A DNA stretch of 51,949 bases, taken from Bifidobacterium callitrichidarum (GTDB lineage: Bacteria > Actinomycetota > Actinomycetes > Actinomycetales > Bifidobacteriaceae). The position numbers were made by a program, and so were the translations under genes. Positions within the stretch are counted from its first letter, which is position 1. Every line of letters starts with the position of its first letter. The notes beneath the pieces are model-generated. The model saw only the letters and a program-made list of their open reading frames with translations. It ran no database searches and was not told where the DNA came from. The stretch covers positions 1-51,949 of the forward strand of contig NZ_QFFM01000023.1 in NCBI RefSeq assembly GCF_003129905.1, given 5' to 3'. This document shows positions 1 through 10,757 of this stretch, piece after piece.

Positions 1-4
1 CCTA

Positions 5-823
5 GTGATGCTGGCGCAGGAGCCGACCATCATCATCACCGCGGTCGTCACGGCCCTGGTGGCCTCCGCCATCGCCATCCTGACCGGCCTGCACATCCGT
101 TCGAGGGCCCGTCTGCGCACGGCGAACGCGGTGGCGAGCGCGGCCACCGACCATGCAGCCACGTTGCAGTCCGACCTCAACAACCAGCAGCTGGCGGACG
201 CCATCGCCGCCGAGGCGCATGACACGCTCGCCCATTCGCTGTCGCTGATGGCGCTCAACGCCAGCGCGCTCAAGGCGGAGGCTGACAAACTCGGGGACTC
301 CCCTGAGGCGCGCGCTTTGGCCGGCAAGGCGGAGGATATCCGCAGGCAGTCGGCGGGCGCTCTGGATGAGGCGCACGCGATCATCGACATGTTGCGCAAC
401 CCGCAGCAGGCGTGGGAGCAGCTGGCTCCGAGCGACGACACCTCACTGACGCGCGAGTCGCTGGACGCACTCATCGCCGACGCCCGCAATTCCGGCACAC
501 AGCTCAACACATGGATCGACATCCAACAGCTGAGCGGATTGGACGAGACCATCGGCAAGGTGGCGTACCGGGCCGTGCAGGAGGGGCTGACCAACGCGCG
601 CCGCCATGCACCGGGAGCACCGGTTTCGCTGGAGATCACAGCCGGTCCGGCCACGGGCGTGCATCTGCACATCAGCAATCCGATGACGCAGACGGGTTCC
701 ACGCATGGTGCCGGTCTGCCGGGGCTTGCGGCGCGCGCGCAGTCGGTGGGTGGCCAATGCCGGTACGGCGTGGACGAGCGGCACCTGTTCCATGTGGACG
801 TGAGGCTGCCCTGGCGTGGCTAA
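5..823 (+). CDS. Sensor histidine kinase, NarL/LiaS type (5' end probably outside the window)
   Basis: Membrane sensor kinase that would autophosphorylate and pass phosphate to the response regulator immediately downstream. One membrane segment is visible at residues 8-30. It is followed by a HisKA_3-type dimerisation box with the motif EAHDTLAHSLS, in which H72 is the likely phospho-acceptor. The HATPase domain shows an N box near residues 187-205 (YRAVQEGLTNARRHA) and a glycine-rich G box near 236-250 (GAGLPGLAARA). No in-frame stop lies between the window edge and the GTG at 5 or ATG at 8. Kinases of this family usually carry several N-terminal membrane segments, so this is probably the C-terminal part of a longer protein. 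Its stop codon is one base from the ATG of the regulator, so the two are likely co-transcribed. The stimulus cannot be told from the sequence. Confidence 0.85.
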   Translation: MMLAQEPTIIITAVVTALVASAIAILTGLHIRSRARLRTANAVASAATDHAATLQSDLNNQQLADAIAAEAHDTLAHSLSLMALNASALKAEADKLGDSPEARALAGKAEDIRRQSAGALDEAHAIIDMLRNPQQAWEQLAPSDDTSLTRESLDALIADARNSGTQLNTWIDIQQLSGLDETIGKVAYRAVQEGLTNARRHAPGAPVSLEITAGPATGVHLHISNPMTQTGSTHGAGLPGLAARAQSVGGQCRYGVDERHLFHVDVRLPWRG

Positions 824-824
824 G

Positions 825-1646
825 ATGGCTAGCGTGAGTGAGCAGAGCGAGGCATCGAAGACGGTTGAGGATTCGGCACAGACCACGGACAGCGGGGCTG
901 CGCCCGGTTCCGGAGGTCGTCCGACAGGTTCCGGGCACGACTCCGATCATGCGGATACGACCGGTGAGTCCGGGGCTACAAGACCGATCCGCGTGAGCGT
1001 CATCGATGACGATCCGATGATCTGCCAGGCGATGAGCCTGATTCTTACCGACTATTCGGACGGGCGGTTGGCCGTGGCCTCCACGTCCACGGACGGTGAG
1101 ACGTGCGTGCGCCGGGCGGCCGAGGAACGGCCGGATGTGGTGTTGATGGACATCGCCATGCCGGGCGTGGACGGCATCGAGGCCACGCGGCGGCTGCGGG
1201 CGCTCCCCCATGCGCCGCATGTGCTGATTCTGACGTCGCTGAGTCCTTCGGGGACTGTGGAGCGGGCCATCGAGGCGGGTGCCGAGGGATTCGTCTCGAA
1301 GACGGATGCGCCGGACGAGATCATCCGCCGCATCATCGGGGTCACGTCAGGCGCGCCGCAGTTCAACACCGCGAGCCAGCGCCAGCTCATCGACGAACTG
1401 AGCCGGACGCGCTCGCGCATGCGTCGCGATGAGGCGCGGACCCTGCTCGATTCGCTGCCGGAACGCGAACGGGAGGCGGTGATGCTGGCCGCCGAAGGCT
1501 ATACGAACGCGGAGATCGCCTCGCGGATGTTCATTTCCGAACGGACCGCGAAGGCGCACCTGTCCTCGGCGGCGGACCGGCTCAATATGGGTCGTGTGCA
1601 GATGGCGCGCCTCGTGGAGCGGGCCGACCTGCCGGCACGGCTGTAG
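825..1646 (+). CDS. LuxR/NarL-family response regulator
   Basis: DNA-binding partner of the upstream kinase. An N-terminal tail of about 53 residues is acidic, serine/glycine-rich and probably disordered, which is unusual for the family. The receiver domain runs from about residue 55 to 175, with the acidic cluster IDDDP near 60-64, phospho-acceptor D109 in VLMDIAMPG, and the conserved lysine in FVSKTDAP. The C-terminal LuxR helix-turn-helix is at about 210-265 (LPEREREAVMLAAEGYTNAEIA). ATG at 825 was chosen because it follows the kinase stop by one base; GTG at 816 and GTG at 834 are also in frame. If 834 is used the tail is only slightly shorter. Target genes are unknown. Confidence 0.88.
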   Translation: MASVSEQSEASKTVEDSAQTTDSGAAPGSGGRPTGSGHDSDHADTTGESGATRPIRVSVIDDDPMICQAMSLILTDYSDGRLAVASTSTDGETCVRRAAEERPDVVLMDIAMPGVDGIEATRRLRALPHAPHVLILTSLSPSGTVERAIEAGAEGFVSKTDAPDEIIRRIIGVTSGAPQFNTASQRQLIDELSRTRSRMRRDEARTLLDSLPEREREAVMLAAEGYTNAEIASRMFISERTAKAHLSSAADRLNMGRVQMARLVERADLPARL

Positions 1647-1708
1647 CGACGATAAGACCGCCCCGCAGCCGGCTTCGCCAAAAGCCCGTCGGCAAAAGAC
1701 AGCCGTCT

Positions 1709-1729
1709 GACCCAGCCATTGGCTGAGTC
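1709..1729. terminator. Hairpin between convergent genes
   Basis: A 9-base stem with one mismatch (GACCCAGCC/GGCTGAGTC) around an ATT loop lies between the response regulator and the convergent DUF262 gene. No U-tract follows on either strand, so its role as terminator is inferred from position only. Confidence 0.35.
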
Positions 1730-1747
1730 GGGCCGACTTCACTCGAG

Positions 1748-3853
1748 TCACTGGGTCTTCAGGCGGAACTGCTTCCAGATGTCGCTGAGTTTCTGGCCGT
1801 TGGAGGCGCGCTTCCACACATCCAGTCCCCCGCCGCGACGTCCGCCGGCTGCGGCACGGGCCGCGGCGGTGGGCGTGGGGTATTCGGAGCCGTCGTCCAG
1901 ACGCAGACGCCCGTTCTCGGTGACGGTGGCATACCAGCGTTCGCCCTTGCGCGGACGATCCCAGACCAGGCGCTCGCCCGGCGTCAGCAGCCCGGCCTGA
2001 ATCACCTGGCGGATGGTCACGCGACGCGAGCCGCGGGAGGCCTTGGTCGCGCCCTGCTGCAGCTCGGCGAGCGGCTGTGCGGTCAGGTCCTTGTTGTTGG
2101 CGTCGTACCGGATGCCCCAGTATTCGACGATGAGCCGGATGGTCTCCTCCTGCCGCCTCTCCAGCATGGTGGGCGTGCAGGCGTCGAAATGCTCGAGCTC
2201 CTTGGTGAGCGGGAAACGCTGGGAGTCAGCACGCAGCAGCATGCGGTCACGGCGCGGCAGGTACTCGCCGAGCTTGTCCAACTGGTCGCCTGGTCCTTGG
2301 ACGAGCGCCATGTTGCCGAGACGGTACATCCAGAAATCATGGTTGTCCTGCGTCCAATCGGCGAACGACACGGCGCGTTCGATGTCCAACGGCATGATCG
2401 GCAGCGCGCTGAACCGGCGAGGGCGCGGCAGCGGGGCTCCGGCCAGCTGTTCGTTGGCGCGGATGAGCAGCAGACGGATCAGATCGCCGTCACCCTGCAT
2501 CTCGCCGTGGAGGCGGACCAGCGCGCCTTCGCGGTCGGCGTCGCCTACGCGCAGGCCGTTGATGCGCTCCACCAGATAGCCCTTATCCAGGTCGCGCACG
2601 GCGGCGTTCGCGAAGCCGCGGCGCTCCAGCGTGCCGGTGCGGTTCAGCGTGCGGATGCCGGTCACCTGTTCCAAGGCCTTGAGAATGTCCAGCAGGCGTT
2701 GGCCGTCATGCGCGCCAAGCGCCTCGAGCGTCATGGTACGGCGGGCCGAACGGGCACCGCGCTGCACGAACGGCGAGACGTCCGGGTTGCCGAGTTCGCG
2801 GTACGAGTGGACCAGCGCCCACATGGCCACGGGCTTCCATTCGTGGATGCGGTAGTCGTTGAGCGCTTCCAGACCGTGACGTACCTCGGGCGGCAGGATG
2901 GTCTCGCCCGGCCGGTCGATGATGCGCCAAGCCATGGCGTACGGGGCCAGCACGTCGTTGATGAACGAGGCGGTGGTGCCGGTGTTGAGGTACGGCTGGA
3001 GCACCTCGGACAGGAAGTCCTCGATGAGCTTGTCCGTGGCGGGCTGGTGGGTGAGGATGAGGTGCAGGTAGGAGAAGAACTCCTCGATGGTCTGCGGGTC
3101 GTCGCCGAGCGGGTCCACGATGTCGTCCCAGCGGGCGGCGTAGGCGTCGAGTTCGGCGGCGGCGAGGCCGGAGGTGGCGCGCGCCTTGAACACGTCCGAC
3201 GGGGTGAGCGGCAGACCACGCATGTTCATCACATCGAAGATGCGGTGCGCGCCGTCCAGGTCATCCGTGGTGACGATGACGAGCGTGACCTCGTTGACCA
3301 GGTATTGGGCGAAGCGCTGGCGTTCGGACGGACGCCAGTTGGAGATCTCGTCGTACGTCTTCTTGATGTTGTGCACGATGTTGCGCTGGGCCGCCGTGGC
3401 CAGGTCGTCGTCGTTCATGTCGAACACGGATTCGAGGTTGTCCTCCTGCACGTGTTCGCGGAAGAACGCGGCGTCGCGCTCGCGTAGGGTGAGGCGGGGC
3501 TCGTTGATGATGCCGCGCAGCTTGTCGCCGGGTTCGACCAGCAGCGCATCCAGCTGACGCATGAGGTCCGGGTCCTGCTCCAGATCGCGCAGCACGGCGA
3601 TGATGATGGACAGGGAGACCAGTCGCTGTTGGCCGTCGATGACCATATACCGGTTCTCCGATTCGCGCACCAGGATCAGCGAGCCGAGGAAGTACGGCGT
3701 GCCGGGCGTGGCGGAGGCGTCCTTGAGATCGCCCACCAGCTGCAGGATATTCTCCGGCTTCCAGATGTACGCCCTCTGGAAGGACGGGATGGTGAACCGG
3801 AAATCGGGGGTGAACACCTTCCCCAGCGGCAGTTCGTTCGCTTTGATCGCCAT
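1748..3853 (-). CDS. GmrSD-like DUF262/DUF1524 protein with C-terminal RAMA-like domain
   Basis: Single-chain relative of the GmrSD type IV restriction systems, 701 residues. The N-terminal DUF262 domain shows IPSFQRAYIW (22-31) and the nucleotide-site motif DGQQR (73-77). The second half has the outline of DUF1524 (HNH-like): a conserved RLGNMAL segment and an R-rich helical end before WGI. By eye, the catalytic EHIxP motif reads ALPIMP, so the HNH histidine appears replaced by proline and nuclease activity is doubtful. The last 85 or so residues resemble RAMA/DUF4357 modules (GLLTPGERLVW, then YPTPTAAARAAAGG and LDVWK), proposed to read modified DNA. ATG at 3853 was chosen over an upstream in-frame start at 3958 because GAAGGGG precedes it and the DUF262 homology begins there. 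Family role is anti-phage defence; function here is inferred. Confidence 0.8.
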   Translation of the reverse strand: MAIKANELPLGKVFTPDFRFTIPSFQRAYIWKPENILQLVGDLKDASATPGTPYFLGSLILVRESENRYMVIDGQQRLVSLSIIIAVLRDLEQDPDLMRQLDALLVEPGDKLRGIINEPRLTLRERDAAFFREHVQEDNLESVFDMNDDDLATAAQRNIVHNIKKTYDEISNWRPSERQRFAQYLVNEVTLVIVTTDDLDGAHRIFDVMNMRGLPLTPSDVFKARATSGLAAAELDAYAARWDDIVDPLGDDPQTIEEFFSYLHLILTHQPATDKLIEDFLSEVLQPYLNTGTTASFINDVLAPYAMAWRIIDRPGETILPPEVRHGLEALNDYRIHEWKPVAMWALVHSYRELGNPDVSPFVQRGARSARRTMTLEALGAHDGQRLLDILKALEQVTGIRTLNRTGTLERRGFANAAVRDLDKGYLVERINGLRVGDADREGALVRLHGEMQGDGDLIRLLLIRANEQLAGAPLPRPRRFSALPIMPLDIERAVSFADWTQDNHDFWMYRLGNMALVQGPGDQLDKLGEYLPRRDRMLLRADSQRFPLTKELEHFDACTPTMLERRQEETIRLIVEYWGIRYDANNKDLTAQPLAELQQGATKASRGSRRVTIRQVIQAGLLTPGERLVWDRPRKGERWYATVTENGRLRLDDGSEYPTPTAAARAAAGGRRGGGLDVWKRASNGQKLSDIWKQFRLKTQ

Positions 3854-3973
3854 ATTGATCGCCCCTTCGTCGCCGGGTGTCTTGCTTGTCCGTTCGTCCT
3901 TGCCCCGGCTTCTCCAGCCTACCAGCGTTCGGTGTGACGCGACGGATGTGGCGGGCAAAGCCAGGCAAGAACT

Positions 3974-4038
3974 TGTTCCGGGCTCCCCCTCAGTCGTTTT
4001 CGGCGACGGCTCCCCTCAGAGAGGGAAGCCGGAACAGT
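3974..4038. repeat. Double-palindrome repeat, copy 1
   Basis: Core 3981-4030 reads GGCTCCCC-CTCAGTCG-loop-CGACGGCTCCCCTC-AGA-GAGGGAAGCC, two adjoining stem-loops. The flanks extend the outer pairing (TGTTCCGG and CCGGAACA). Located between the acetyltransferase and DUF262 genes. Confidence 0.75.
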
Positions 4039-4068
4039 CAATCCCGGATTGGATTGGTTGGACGAACC

Positions 4069-4743
4069 TTATGCCCGGCCTTCGTAGAGGTAGAAGGATT
4101 CGATGGCCGGCTCGCCGTTTGCCGGGCTGTTTCGGCGGCGTGTGATCTCGGCCGCACGGGTGAGGCCGCGGTGCTCGTAGAAGCCGAAGTCGCAGGTATC
4201 GTCGGTGTACAGGAAGTAGTCATGGGCATGCTGCTCGCGGAAGGACTCCAGCAGGGTGTCGAACAGGCGAGAGCCGAGGCCAAAGCCGCGGGACTGCGGC
4301 GCGGTGACGAACAGGACCACCTCGGCTGGCAGATGATGTCCGGACATGCGGATGAGACGGCGTTCGATGGCGTGGATGGCCAGCAGATAGGCCACGTTCT
4401 CGCGTCCGTCGGCGGACAGGAGCTGAGCCGGCAGCAGGCTCAGATACCGTCGGTAATGCGCGTTCCACGGGCCGCGGGTGTCGCGCGCGGCCACTCGTCC
4501 GAGGATCATGCCCACCGGTTCGCCGTCCGCTTCGGCCACGAATGCGGTGGTGGTGCGGGACAGGCAGTATTCCCAGTCGGCCTGAGCGCCGAGCCGGCCG
4601 GCACGCTCGCCCTCATCGGCGTACCAGGCGTGCCGCACCATTTCGACGAGCGCCGGGTAATCGTCACGACGCAAGGTGCGAATAGTAATGGAATCGTAGG
4701 GTTGAGTTGATTGTGCTGCGATATTCGTAGTACTCGAAGTCAT
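4069..4743 (-). CDS. GNAT-family N-acetyltransferase
   Basis: Acetyl-CoA-dependent N-acetyltransferase of unknown substrate, 224 residues. The fold begins with ITIRTLRRDDYPALVEMV near the N-terminus. Motif A is visible near residues 155-180: VVLFVTAPQSRGFGLGSRLF, where QSRGFGLG is the pyrophosphate-binding loop. A later FYEHRGL segment matches the usual C-terminal motif B. The ATG at 4743 is preferred over the in-frame TTG at 4752; the ribosome binding site is weak for both. The gene lies 215 bp upstream of the DUF262 gene on the same strand, separated by a palindromic repeat, so co-transcription is uncertain. Confidence 0.85.
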   Translation of the reverse strand: MTSSTTNIAAQSTQPYDSITIRTLRRDDYPALVEMVRHAWYADEGERAGRLGAQADWEYCLSRTTTAFVAEADGEPVGMILGRVAARDTRGPWNAHYRRYLSLLPAQLLSADGRENVAYLLAIHAIERRLIRMSGHHLPAEVVLFVTAPQSRGFGLGSRLFDTLLESFREQHAHDYFLYTDDTCDFGFYEHRGLTRAAEITRRRNSPANGEPAIESFYLYEGRA

Positions 4744-5258
4744 GATACTCAATTATGAGCATCAGCACCCGACATCGGCATATCGCGCAATGATTCTGCG
4801 TGGCGGCGATGACACTCCAAGCAGGGCACGCTCGCTCGATGTTCTCTCGGCCGCGCACCTCAATTGTCGATGGCCGGATAAGGACCCCCACTCGCCGAAA
4901 AGACCTTGCCCGCTGCCCCGGTGGACGTTTTTCACTCATAATCCACGCCTTGGGGCAGCACCATTGGCGGGAGCAAATTCGTCGGTTTTTCAAAACGTTG
5001 AAATGACGCGGTTTATCCGGGTCCGGCAATTGCCCCGGCAAGGCTTTTCCATCCCGAAACAGGCTTGCGTGGCAATCCCGCTGCCCCACCGCGTCATATC
5101 GCCACGAAAAGTTGCCGCTGTGGTAAGCTATCGTGCCACGATACCCCTCGAATCGGCACAATCCCTTCATCGGGGCAGAACAACCGTGATGCATAAGCCC
5201 GATAATCACCGCAGACACGCCGTTGATGGAGCCAATGGCGACTGTAAAGCCCAATTCG
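4744..5258. other. Gene-free stretch of 515 bp
   Basis: Open frames exist on both strands but have no recognisable motif, good ribosome binding site or consistent coding character. The octamer GCTGCCCC or its complement recurs: 4912-4919, 4952-4959 and 5080-5087, with shorter GGGGCAG and TGCCCC forms elsewhere. The first two form a hairpin (4912-4959) with an inner GTGGA/TCCAC stem. I see no tRNA or known RNA family. It may be a decayed gene. Confidence 0.4.
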
Positions 5259-6305
5259 TTATTCCCCGACCGCCGATTCGGACCCTTCGGATTCGCAACG
5301 ACGCCCAATCACCTTTTCCAAGGGCATGGGGACGACCGAGAAAACGAACCGCGCACCGGCCAGCGTTAGATGCCGCGCAACGTTGAAAGCGTATTCCGCC
5401 TTGGATACCTCATCGGCGAGGTTGGTCCCGGTGAGCGTGATGACGACCCATCCACGGTTGCGCAGCCATTCCCGCTTCTCCTGGTCGCGTCTCCACTGTG
5501 CCTTGTCGGTGCGATGCTGGTCGCCATCGTATTCAACGCCAATCCGGTATTGCGGCCATGCCAGATCAAGCGTCATCGCCGCGCCCGAAGCAAACCGCGC
5601 ATCGGGAACCGCATATCCCGTATCAGGCATCGGTATGCCGTGCCGCAACAGGACAAGTCTGCTTTCGCTTTCCTTGGGCGACGCCACACGTTCCTTGAGC
5701 ATCGCCATCGCCCGTAGGCATCGGGGCTTCCCCTTGAACGGCGGCAATCCGGTGATGGTCTCAAAGAAATTATGTCTAATCTCCGATTCATCGCGCCCGC
5801 GAGACAATGCCGGCTGGCTCGCGATGGCATGCAGCATCGAATCACCGAGCACGATCAGCGATTCCAACGTCAGGTAGGGGGCAAGCTGAGCCCACGTATG
5901 CGCCAGTTCAAGCGCGTATACACGAGATCCGATACGCACATTGCAGGCTGAAGGCAACGGCTTCCATGCATGCGCGCGTAGATTCGAATGATTGACCCGT
6001 ATCCGGCGTTCCTTGCTGCTGGATGTGACGTGCAGTTCATCGGCATCGAGGCCGCACCCCGTCGGGACCGGCACGGATTGGAGGATCAGGGATGTGGTCA
6101 TGCCGAACAGCAATGTCCGGCTGCATCGCCGGGCCGCTTCCGAGCAGCGAGACAACATTGCGGACTTTCGTTGGGCAAGACCGTCCTTCATGGACGGGGA
6201 CGGGATGGGTGTTCCACCCGTGGCAGGTGTCTTGCCATCGGATTGCGAGGTCGGATATGGTCCGAATGAGGATACATTGACGTTCATGGAGGCAACGGTA
6301 GCCAC
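5259..6305 (-). CDS. AbiEi-like/DUF559 nuclease-fold protein
   Basis: The C-terminal third carries a DUF559 (Vsr/restriction-endonuclease-like) core: LAWPQYRIGVEYDGDQHR followed by WRRDQEKREWLRNRGW, giving the Asp/Glu...D...QH pattern of PD-(D/E)XK-type folds. The upstream part resembles the winged-helix/AbiEi-like region often joined to DUF559 in actinobacteria (CSEAARRCSRTLLFGMTT; then VYALELAHTWAQLAPYLTLESLIVLGDSM). The start is uncertain: GTG 6305, ATG 6287, ATG 6191 and ATG 6158 are all in frame and none has a strong ribosome binding site. Homology seems to begin just after 6158. Such proteins are common in bifidobacteria, often annotated hypothetical or endonuclease; whether it cuts DNA is unknown. 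Confidence 0.7.
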   Translation of the reverse strand: MATVASMNVNVSSFGPYPTSQSDGKTPATGGTPIPSPSMKDGLAQRKSAMLSRCSEAARRCSRTLLFGMTTSLILQSVPVPTGCGLDADELHVTSSSKERRIRVNHSNLRAHAWKPLPSACNVRIGSRVYALELAHTWAQLAPYLTLESLIVLGDSMLHAIASQPALSRGRDESEIRHNFFETITGLPPFKGKPRCLRAMAMLKERVASPKESESRLVLLRHGIPMPDTGYAVPDARFASGAAMTLDLAWPQYRIGVEYDGDQHRTDKAQWRRDQEKREWLRNRGWVVITLTGTNLADEVSKAEYAFNVARHLTLAGARFVFSVVPMPLEKVIGRRCESEGSESAVGE

Positions 6306-6377
6306 AGCGCGCGGGAATCCGAACGAATTACGGACTATGTGACTCCATCTTGCGACACGATTGGCATAGGGATTGCA

Positions 6378-6432
6378 ATGACGCCGATACGAGCGAGGAA
6401 ATCACGTCTCCCCAGCCCCATATCGGCGTCAT
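6378..6432. other. Long-loop hairpin
   Basis: Perfect 12-base inverted repeat ATGACGCCGATA / TATCGGCGTCAT separated by 31 bases, between the DUF559 gene and the dehydrogenase terminator. Confidence 0.5.
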
Positions 6433-6457
6433 AAGGTGCGGCCATCTCCGCATACAC

Positions 6458-6493
6458 CCTGGTGGGTTCGAACGGATGTCCGAGCCCACCAGG
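6458..6493 (-). terminator. Hairpin downstream of the amine dehydrogenase gene
   Basis: Nine-base perfect stem CCTGGTGGG/CCCACCAGG lying 18 bp beyond the stop of the dehydrogenase gene. A U-tract is absent, so termination is inferred from position. Confidence 0.45.
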
Positions 6494-6510
6494 CCGTCAG
6501 CATGTCACGC

Positions 6511-7536
6511 TCACGCCACGTAGAGGGAGGCGGGGTAGGTGAGGTAGGAGATCTCGTCGAGCTGGTCGGCGGTCACGTAGCCGGCGGGGGCGTTGAGCAC
6601 GTCGGGGATGCGGTTGACGATGGTGGCGCAGGTGTGCTCCACGGTGGCGGGCTTGACCACGTGGAACTCCACGTCGGGCTCGCCGGCGATGGTCCAGTCG
6701 CACATGTCGCCGTCATCCGGTCCGTAGACTTTGCCGATGCAGGCGGTCTCCAGCGTGATGCCCTGGTTGGTCTCCGTGGTCACCACGGCGGACATGCCCA
6801 CGCACTTGCCGGCCGGGATCGTCTCGCCCATCGTGGCCGAATAGACGTCCTCGTCCAGGATGTAGGGCACGGACTTCTGGCTCTGGGAGCGGATGGTCAG
6901 GCCGAGCTTCTGTGCCAGGGACTCGTTGGAGTTCCACACGTAGGACGGCACCACGGTCTCCGGGTGGGCCAGTTCGGCCTCGAACTCCTCCGGGGTCAGG
7001 CCGCAGCCGTGCGCCTTGGCGAGCGCCAGGCCGTAGTCCTCGACGTTGTAGCTCACCGCACCGGTGATCTTCTTGATGGTGTGGCAGCCGGCGGCGACCT
7101 GCGCCACCATGTTCACCCAGAAGATGTCCTGCATGCCGGAGCCGAGCATGGTGGCGCCGGTTTCCTTGGCGATACGATCCAGACGGTTGGTGACGGCGGG
7201 GCTGGTGGTCCACGGGTAGATGCATTCCTCACAGGTGGTGATCACGCTGATGCCGCGGGACAGACACTGCTCGCACATCTTGGCGATCTCGTCCTCGAAG
7301 CTGAAGAGCGTGACGACCGCGATGTCCGCGTCGCACTCGTCCAACACGGCCTCGGCGTCGGAGCGGATCGGCACGTTGATCGGGCCGATGCCGGCCCATT
7401 CGCCGGCGTCCATGCCCACGACCGCCGGGTTCACGTCGATGGCGCCGACGATCTGGATGCCCTTCTCATGCATGTAACGAATCGTGTACTTCGACATCTT
7501 GCCGCAGCCGTACTGAATGGCCTTGATTGGTTGCAT
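6511..7536 (-). CDS. NAD(P)H-dependent amine dehydrogenase (2,4-diaminopentanoate dehydrogenase-like)
   Basis: Rossmann-fold oxidoreductase of the dihydrodipicolinate reductase/amine dehydrogenase superfamily, 341 residues. The nucleotide-binding turn is at the N-terminus: [18 protein letters not shown], with acidic IVGAIDVNP after the second strand. A central segment [20 protein letters not shown] corresponds to the substrate and dimer region of DapDH/Ord-like enzymes. The ATG at 7536 is preceded by AAAGGAG at suitable spacing, so it is preferred over an upstream start at 7584. Bifidobacterial relatives are often labelled dihydrodipicolinate reductase, but a dedicated dapB-type pattern is not evident. 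The physiological substrate is not deducible. Monocistronic: hairpins lie on both sides. Confidence 0.75.
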   Translation of the reverse strand: MQPIKAIQYGCGKMSKYTIRYMHEKGIQIVGAIDVNPAVVGMDAGEWAGIGPINVPIRSDAEAVLDECDADIAVVTLFSFEDEIAKMCEQCLSRGISVITTCEECIYPWTTSPAVTNRLDRIAKETGATMLGSGMQDIFWVNMVAQVAAGCHTIKKITGAVSYNVEDYGLALAKAHGCGLTPEEFEAELAHPETVVPSYVWNSNESLAQKLGLTIRSQSQKSVPYILDEDVYSATMGETIPAGKCVGMSAVVTTETNQGITLETACIGKVYGPDDGDMCDWTIAGEPDVEFHVVKPATVEHTCATIVNRIPDVLNAPAGYVTADQLDEISYLTYPASLYVA

Positions 7537-7750
7537 ACCGCATACTCCTTTGCGTCGTTGCTGGAACAGTTGCGCTGGCCCCATCGTTGCGGGCCGGCCA
7601 ACGGTTCTTTACTGTAGTGCGGTTTTGTTGCGAAATCGATGGAAATGTTACGTCGGAGTGTCGGAAAACGGATTGAATTGGATGTTTTGTTGCGAAATAC
7701 GGGTTTTCGAGGTGATTCGGAAAGGAACAGCAGATGCTCCACGGATACGG

Positions 7751-7790
7751 CGAAGGCCGGCACCCGAAACGAATCGGATGCCGGCCTTCG
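7751..7790 (-). terminator. Hairpin downstream of aconitase
   Basis: Twelve-base stem CGAAGGCCGGCA/TGCCGGCCTTCG just after the aconitase stop (7813, minus strand). No clear U-tract follows. Confidence 0.55.
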
Positions 7791-7812
7791 TGCGGTCTCA
7801 CTCTCGGTGAGC

Positions 7813-10512
<2,700 letters not shown>

Positions 10513-10704
10513 GCTTCCTCCGAAATCATGAATCGGCTGTTGGTGCCGTTGATTATCCGCTTCAAATGGTACGGGTACGTTACTTTGCCTCTGGCGTGTC
10601 GGCTTGAAACGTGAGACAATATGCGGCTTGTTTCAGCCGGCTGCGGAGGAACGGCGGCTGCCAGCAGAAGGAAAGCGTGGGGAGCCGAGAAAGGCCCACG
10701 GAAG

Positions 10705-10752
10705 GACTCCCCTCAGTCGGCTACGCCGCCAGCTCCCTTCGGAGAGGGAAAC
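10705..10752. repeat. Double-palindrome repeat, copy 2
   Basis: ACTCCCCTCAGTCGGC-TAC-GCCGCCAGCTCCC-TTC-GGAGAGGGAACC: same plan as the other copies, lying just beyond the stop of the P-type ATPase gene. The rest of the acnA/ATPase gap shows nothing recognisable. Confidence 0.75.
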
Positions 10753-10757
10753 CAAGT

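Noticed and set aside
4742..5386. Overlapping open frames on both strands in the 515-bp gap
   Set aside because: Composition is unlike neighbouring genes and no motif is recognisable; neither frame has a usable ribosome binding site.
6458..6493. tRNA T-arm-like sequence (GGTGGGTTCGAACGG)
   Set aside because: Acceptor, D and anticodon arms are absent; the stem fits a terminator better.
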